From positions 1-64,000 of the forward strand of contig JAFSXM010000021.1 of the NCBI GenBank assembly GCA_017444095.1: 64,000 nt of DNA. The letters are read 5' to 3'. Positions 60,606 to 64,000 of this stretch are shown piece by piece; position 1 is the first letter of the stretch, and every line of letters starts with the position of its first letter. Source of the DNA: Rickettsiales bacterium. Its GTDB lineage: Bacteria > Pseudomonadota > Alphaproteobacteria > Rickettsiales > Deianiraeaceae. The notes under the pieces are model-generated. The model did not search any database and was not told the DNA's origin. It worked only from the letters and a program-made list of their open reading frames with translations. The position numbers and the translations under genes are program-made.

Positions 60606-60770
60606 CTTCTTTTTCTCAAAAGACAAAAAATAATTTGCAAGCTTTTTTTAAAACAATTTATTTTTATCAAAAATATATCAGTAATACCACAATAACTGCA
60701 ATAATATGTAAACATTTAATAATTGACATTTTAATTTAGAACCTTTCAGCTTATTTTAAGATAAAATGTT
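60606..60770. promoter_or_regulatory. Divergent intergenic region between ribosomal operon and argS
   Basis: 165 very AT-rich bases with the promoter for at least 20 minus-strand ribosomal genes and for argS. On the plus strand TTGACA at 60723-60728 could be a -35, but no well-spaced -10 follows (TAAAAT at 60762-60767 lies near the ATG), so the promoter assignment is weak. No operator or L4/S10 leader-type hairpin was recognised. Confidence 0.4.
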
Positions 60771-62486
60771 ATGCTTGCAAAATTAGAAAAAGATATAAAA
60801 AATATTATATGTAAAACATATAATACCATTGATAACAATAACCATCTAAACACAATAACAAACAAACTTATATTTGAATTACCGCCAGAAAAATTTATAA
60901 ATGATTTTGATATTTCCACCAATATAGCATTATGTATGGCAAAAGATTTACACAAAAATCCATTAGAAATTGCTTATGAACTAAAAAATGAAATTCAAAA
61001 ACTTGAATACATTGACAATATTATCGTTGAAAAACCAGCATTTCTAAACATTAGGCTCAAAGATAATATTTTGTTGCAGATGGCAGAAGATGTATCACGA
61101 AATGGAGATAGAAATATCATTAAAAATCTTGGAAATGGAGAAAGAGTTAATGTAGAATTTTGTTCCGCCAATCCAACGGGACCTTTACATATAGGGCATG
61201 CAAGAGGAACAATTTTCGGCGATGTTCTTGCTTCTTTATTGCAAAGAAGCAGTTATGATGTGTGTCGCGAGTATTATGTCAATGATGCCGGAGGACAAAT
61301 GGAAAAATTAGAAAAAAGTATTCAATGGCGAATTGATGGATGTAAAGAAGAATTACCAGATGGTTGTTATGCTGGCGACTATTTACAGGCAATAGCAAAT
61401 GAAAGAAAAAAAGTTTTACTAACACACCCAGATAAAAAATGGAGTAAAATAGAAACAGCAAAAGAAATCATTGAGACACTAATTTTACCAACAATTCAAA
61501 GATTAAAAGTAAAATATGATGTATTTACATCGGAGCAAACATTAAAAGATAATAATGCTATTGAAAATGGAATTCAACACTTAACAGATTTAGGTTTTAT
61601 TTATAAAGGAATATTACAACCACCAAAAGGAAAGCAAATTGAAGATTATGAGCCAAGAGAGCAATTACTATTTAAATCAAGCCAATTTGGAGACGATACA
61701 GACAGACCATTAGTAAAAAGTGATGGCTCACACACATATTTTGCAAGTGATATAGCTTATCATTATGATAAATGGAAAAGAGGCTTTAACAATATGGTAG
61801 TAGTGCTTGGAGCCGACCATAAAGGATATGTAAAAAGGTTAACATCCGCTGTAAAAGCTATCAGCAATAATGAAGGCGAAGTTCATATTAAATTATGTGA
61901 ATTAGTAAATTTTATGAAAAATGGACAGATGGTAAAAATGTCAAAACGAAAAAATAATTTTTTAACCATTGATGATGTGTTGGATGAAATAGACCCAAAT
62001 ATTTTAAGATTTATTATCTTAACAAGAAAGGCCGATACAGTGCTAAATTTTGATTTAGAAAAAGCAAAAGAGCAATCAAAAGATAATCCAATTTGGTATA
62101 TCCAATATGCACATAGCCGTTGTTGTTCTGTATTAGAAAATGCCAACAAACAAGGATACGACATTGATGCAGATACAAACATCATTGATAATAATTATGT
62201 TTTACCGAATGAATTTCATCGCCTATTAGTAAAAGCAAGCTTTTATACAAGATTTACAGAACTTGCCGTCAAAAATTATGAGCCATATTTTTTTGCAAAC
62301 TATATCATACAGCTTGCCACAGAATTTCATTCACTTTGGTCACTTGGAATTAGTAATGATAAACTAAAATTTATTCAAGATAATAAAGATATTACTATTA
62401 TACATTTACAAATTGTAAAGTGTATTAAAAACCTTCTACACGATGCTCTTGAAATATTTGGAATTGAAGCGCTAACGAGAATGTAA
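60771..62486 (+). CDS. argS: Arginyl-tRNA synthetase
   Basis: Charges tRNA-Arg. 571 residues with the Arg-specific N-terminal domain (about 1-115), then NVEFCSANPTGPLHIGHARG (HIGH at residues 140-143) and REYYVNDAGGQMEKL, SKDSG-like KSDGSHTYFASDIAYHYDKW, and KMSKRKNNFLTIDDVLDEI in the KMSKS position. The C-terminal DALRA-type anticodon domain ends with LLHDALEIFGIEALTRM. Not interrupted, unlike leuS. Confidence 0.97.
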   Translation: MLAKLEKDIKNIICKTYNTIDNNNHLNTITNKLIFELPPEKFINDFDISTNIALCMAKDLHKNPLEIAYELKNEIQKLEYIDNIIVEKPAFLNIRLKDNILLQMAEDVSRNGDRNIIKNLGNGERVNVEFCSANPTGPLHIGHARGTIFGDVLASLLQRSSYDVCREYYVNDAGGQMEKLEKSIQWRIDGCKEELPDGCYAGDYLQAIANERKKVLLTHPDKKWSKIETAKEIIETLILPTIQRLKVKYDVFTSEQTLKDNNAIENGIQHLTDLGFIYKGILQPPKGKQIEDYEPREQLLFKSSQFGDDTDRPLVKSDGSHTYFASDIAYHYDKWKRGFNNMVVVLGADHKGYVKRLTSAVKAISNNEGEVHIKLCELVNFMKNGQMVKMSKRKNNFLTIDDVLDEIDPNILRFIILTRKADTVLNFDLEKAKEQSKDNPIWYIQYAHSRCCSVLENANKQGYDIDADTNIIDNNYVLPNEFHRLLVKASFYTRFTELAVKNYEPYFFANYIIQLATEFHSLWSLGISNDKLKFIQDNKDITIIHLQIVKCIKNLLHDALEIFGIEALTRM

Positions 62487-62514
62487 TTGACAAATACGAT
62501 GATATGTAAAGAAA

Positions 62515-63354
62515 TTACTTTACAAGTAATGCCCTATCGTTCTTTCCGTAGTCCTTAATAACATCAACTGAAAGATGTTGTTGTAAAAAAATATCTCTCG
62601 CCGTTTTCCCTTGATTATATCCTATCTCAAATATTGCAAAGCCAGAATGTGTCAAACTTTGTTTTACTTTTTTTGATAGAAAACGATAAAATTTTAACCC
62701 ATCATTTCCACCATCTAATGCCATTCTTGGTTCGTAATCTTTAACTTGTTTATCCAGATTATCTATTTCATTGGTTTCAATATACGGAGGATTGCATATA
62801 ATTATATCATATTTTTCTTCACCAAAACCATAAGATAACACATCCGCAATAATATATTTTGCACGAATGTTATGTTTTTCACAATTTAATTTCGCTATCT
62901 GCATTGCACTTGTTGACTTATCAATTAAAGTTAAAGTTGATTTAATATTCTTTTTTGCTAATTCATTTGTCAATGTAATACCCAAACAACCACTGCCACA
63001 ACAAGCATCCAAAATATTCAATGAGCTACTTTGATTTATATTGATATTCCGTAAAGCATTCTCTATCAAAACTTCACTGTCAACTCGCGGTATTAAACAC
63101 CCCTCGTTAACAAAAAAATCATAACCATAAAAACAAGCATTATGTATAATATATGCGATTGGCTTTCCTTTGGCATATTCTTCCAATGCTTTGTGATAAA
63201 TATTAACAGCAACATTTCCAACATCGTTATTTTTATTAGCCAATAATTCTGCCAATGTTATCTTTGCAGAATAACAAAGTAAATCTTCTATGTCTTTTTT
63301 CTTGTTAAAGCCGAGTTGCCGTATCCCTAATTGCAATAACTCTTCGTATGTCAT
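62515..63354 (-). CDS. prmC: Peptide-chain release factor N5-glutamine methyltransferase PrmC (HemK)
   Basis: Methylates the GGQ glutamine of release factors RF1/RF2. 279 residues with the N-terminal helical domain (LGIRQLGFNKKKDIEDLLCYSAKITLAELL), the SAM-binding motif LNILDACCGSGCLGITLTNEL (motif I), and the substrate-binding NPPYIETNEIDNLDK. YGYDFFVNEGCLIPRVDSEVLIE marks the PrmC family. prfA is not adjacent. A weak hairpin GTAAAG/CTTTAC at 62506-62523 lies at its end, opposite argS. Confidence 0.95.
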   Translation of the reverse strand: MTYEELLQLGIRQLGFNKKKDIEDLLCYSAKITLAELLANKNNDVGNVAVNIYHKALEEYAKGKPIAYIIHNACFYGYDFFVNEGCLIPRVDSEVLIENALRNININQSSSLNILDACCGSGCLGITLTNELAKKNIKSTLTLIDKSTSAMQIAKLNCEKHNIRAKYIIADVLSYGFGEEKYDIIICNPPYIETNEIDNLDKQVKDYEPRMALDGGNDGLKFYRFLSKKVKQSLTHSGFAIFEIGYNQGKTARDIFLQQHLSVDVIKDYGKNDRALLVK

Positions 63355-63381
63355 AGAAACGGATATATCTTTAACAATTAT

Positions 63382-64000
63382 CTATTCACAAGCTCCATCT
63401 TTTTTGCTCTTCTTTTTCTGTTCTGGTGTAAAAAAATTTTGTCCACAATGGCATCTGCCAGTTTCTCGTGGATTTGTAAAAATTAGCCCCCTCTTTAAAC
63501 CTTCTTCTTTGAAATCAATTTTTGTTCCATTTAAAATATCTTTTTCATTTTGTTTTATAAAAATATGTAAATCATCTATTACAAAATCCAAATCATAATC
63601 CGTTTTTTCTTTCTCCTCAACATATTTTACCTTATACATTAAACCACAATGTCCTTCTGCAATTTCCAGCCTTATACCTTTAACCTTTTTGCCAACTTTT
63701 GCTAAATTTTGCTTTGTAAATTCCAATGCTTCTGTTGATATGTCCAGTGTAAAATCATTATTATTAATTTGCCTATCCGTATTTATTACATCTTTATTTT
63801 GCTTATTATTTGTATTATTATCAGCATCGTCAACCATAATGCCATTTTTCATTTTATAATCATCTATCGCTCTTTTAATAGCATTTTCTGCCAACACAGA
63901 GCAATGCAGTTTTATTTGTGGCAAACCAAGCTCTCTTGCTATATCGGTATTTTTAATTTTTAAAGCCTCATCTATTGATAAACCAATAAGTTTTTCAGCA
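63382..64000 (-). CDS. IscU-IscA fusion protein (Fe-S cluster assembly), 5' end beyond the window
   Basis: The frame is open to the window end. Reading from 64000 the coding strand gives EKLIGLSIDEALKIKNTDIARELGLPQIKLHCSVLAENAIKRAIDDYK-type sequence, the C-terminal end of the IscU scaffold (its last cluster Cys in KLHCS). After an Asn/Asp-rich linker (DDADNNTNNKQNKD) an A-type domain follows: LDISTEALEFTKQNL, IRLEIAEGHCGLMYKVKY (first Cys) and IFTNPRETGRCHCGQNFF (paired Cys). These three cysteines bind iron or Fe-S in IscA. IscU and IscA are separate neighbours in most bacteria, so the fusion is notable. Start and the IscU N-terminal half lie outside the window. Confidence 0.85.
   Translation of the reverse strand, partial: AEKLIGLSIDEALKIKNTDIARELGLPQIKLHCSVLAENAIKRAIDDYKMKNGIMVDDADNNTNNKQNKDVINTDRQINNNDFTLDISTEALEFTKQNLAKVGKKVKGIRLEIAEGHCGLMYKVKYVEEKEKTDYDLDFVIDDLHIFIKQNEKDILNGTKIDFKEEGLKRGLIFTNPRETGRCHCGQNFFTPEQKKKSKKDGACE

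Noticed and set aside
60723-60728. TTGACA as -35 of argS promoter
   Set aside because: No TATAAT-like element at 16-19 bases; next candidate is too far and too near the ATG. Left as a weak note only.
62506-62523. Hairpin GTAAAG/CTTTAC between argS and prmC as terminator
   Set aside because: Only 6 AT-rich base pairs, no T-run, and it overlaps the prmC coding end; too weak to call.
1-64000. CRISPR arrays, IS elements, prophage or integrase genes
   Set aside because: I found no regularly spaced direct repeats, no transposase or integrase reading frame, and no long terminal inverted repeats.

Overview
The window is AT-rich, gene-dense alphaproteobacterial DNA, most probably from an obligately host-associated member of the Rickettsiales. 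The reasons are two separate VirB8-VirB9 pairs of the rvh-type type IV secretion system (this duplication is typical of the order), a signal-peptide surface beta-barrel resembling Rickettsiales surface antigens, alphaproteobacterial housekeeping genes scattered singly or in pairs, many homopolymer runs, and several freshly broken genes. MurG, DapB and an M23 peptidase point to a peptidoglycan-making lineage. The secretin, prepilin peptidase and EptA-like enzyme would fit a less reduced family such as Midichloriaceae or Deianiraeaceae, but family placement is a guess.

Layout. 1-9 kb: surface beta-barrel, MiaB, NusA, a metallophosphoesterase-like gene broken by an in-frame TGA, DapB, and a secretin plus prepilin peptidase pair. 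9-17.6 kb (+ strand): MiaA, RecG, MtaB, a phosphoethanolamine-transferase-like enzyme, a SulP transporter and ParA. 17.6-31.6 kb (mostly - strand): DnaG, VirB8/VirB9 pair 1, a solitary N6-adenine methyltransferase, a threonine-synthase-like protein without its PLP lysine, tRNA-Trp, an orphan GroES, a large unknown protein, VirB8/VirB9 pair 2, tRNA-Ala, a DMT permease and an RNase D-like exonuclease. 31.6-39.5 kb is an accessory region: a kinase-like protein, a YdcF-family protein, a cytosine methyltransferase pseudogene with three lesions, a DUF4145 protein, and a leucyl-tRNA synthetase gene cut in two by a DUF2971 gene just before its KMSKS motif. 39.5-48.5 kb: small unknown genes, a frameshifted SAM hydrolase, MurG, RuvB, tRNA-Met, tRNA-Thr, effector-like proteins and a TraT-like lipoprotein. 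48.5-60.6 kb: M23 peptidase and a long ribosomal protein operon (rplC to rplQ with rpoA) lacking rpsJ, rpmD, secY and adk at their usual places. 60.6-64 kb: ArgS, PrmC and an IscU-IscA fusion that runs off the window.

How it fits together. The housekeeping part covers translation (ribosomal operon, ArgS, split LeuS, MiaA/MiaB/MtaB tRNA modification, PrmC), replication and repair (DnaG, RecG, RuvB, ParA), peptidoglycan and envelope (DapB, MurG, M23, EptA-like) and Fe-S assembly. The host-interaction part is the T4SS core subunits plus a set of single hydrophilic genes of unknown function placed between housekeeping genes. Five of these unknown proteins end in short cysteine-rich tails, which may be a shared C-terminal signal; this is the most promising new observation. 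The second is the split, compositionally foreign leuS carrying a DUF2971 insertion beside restriction/modification remnants.
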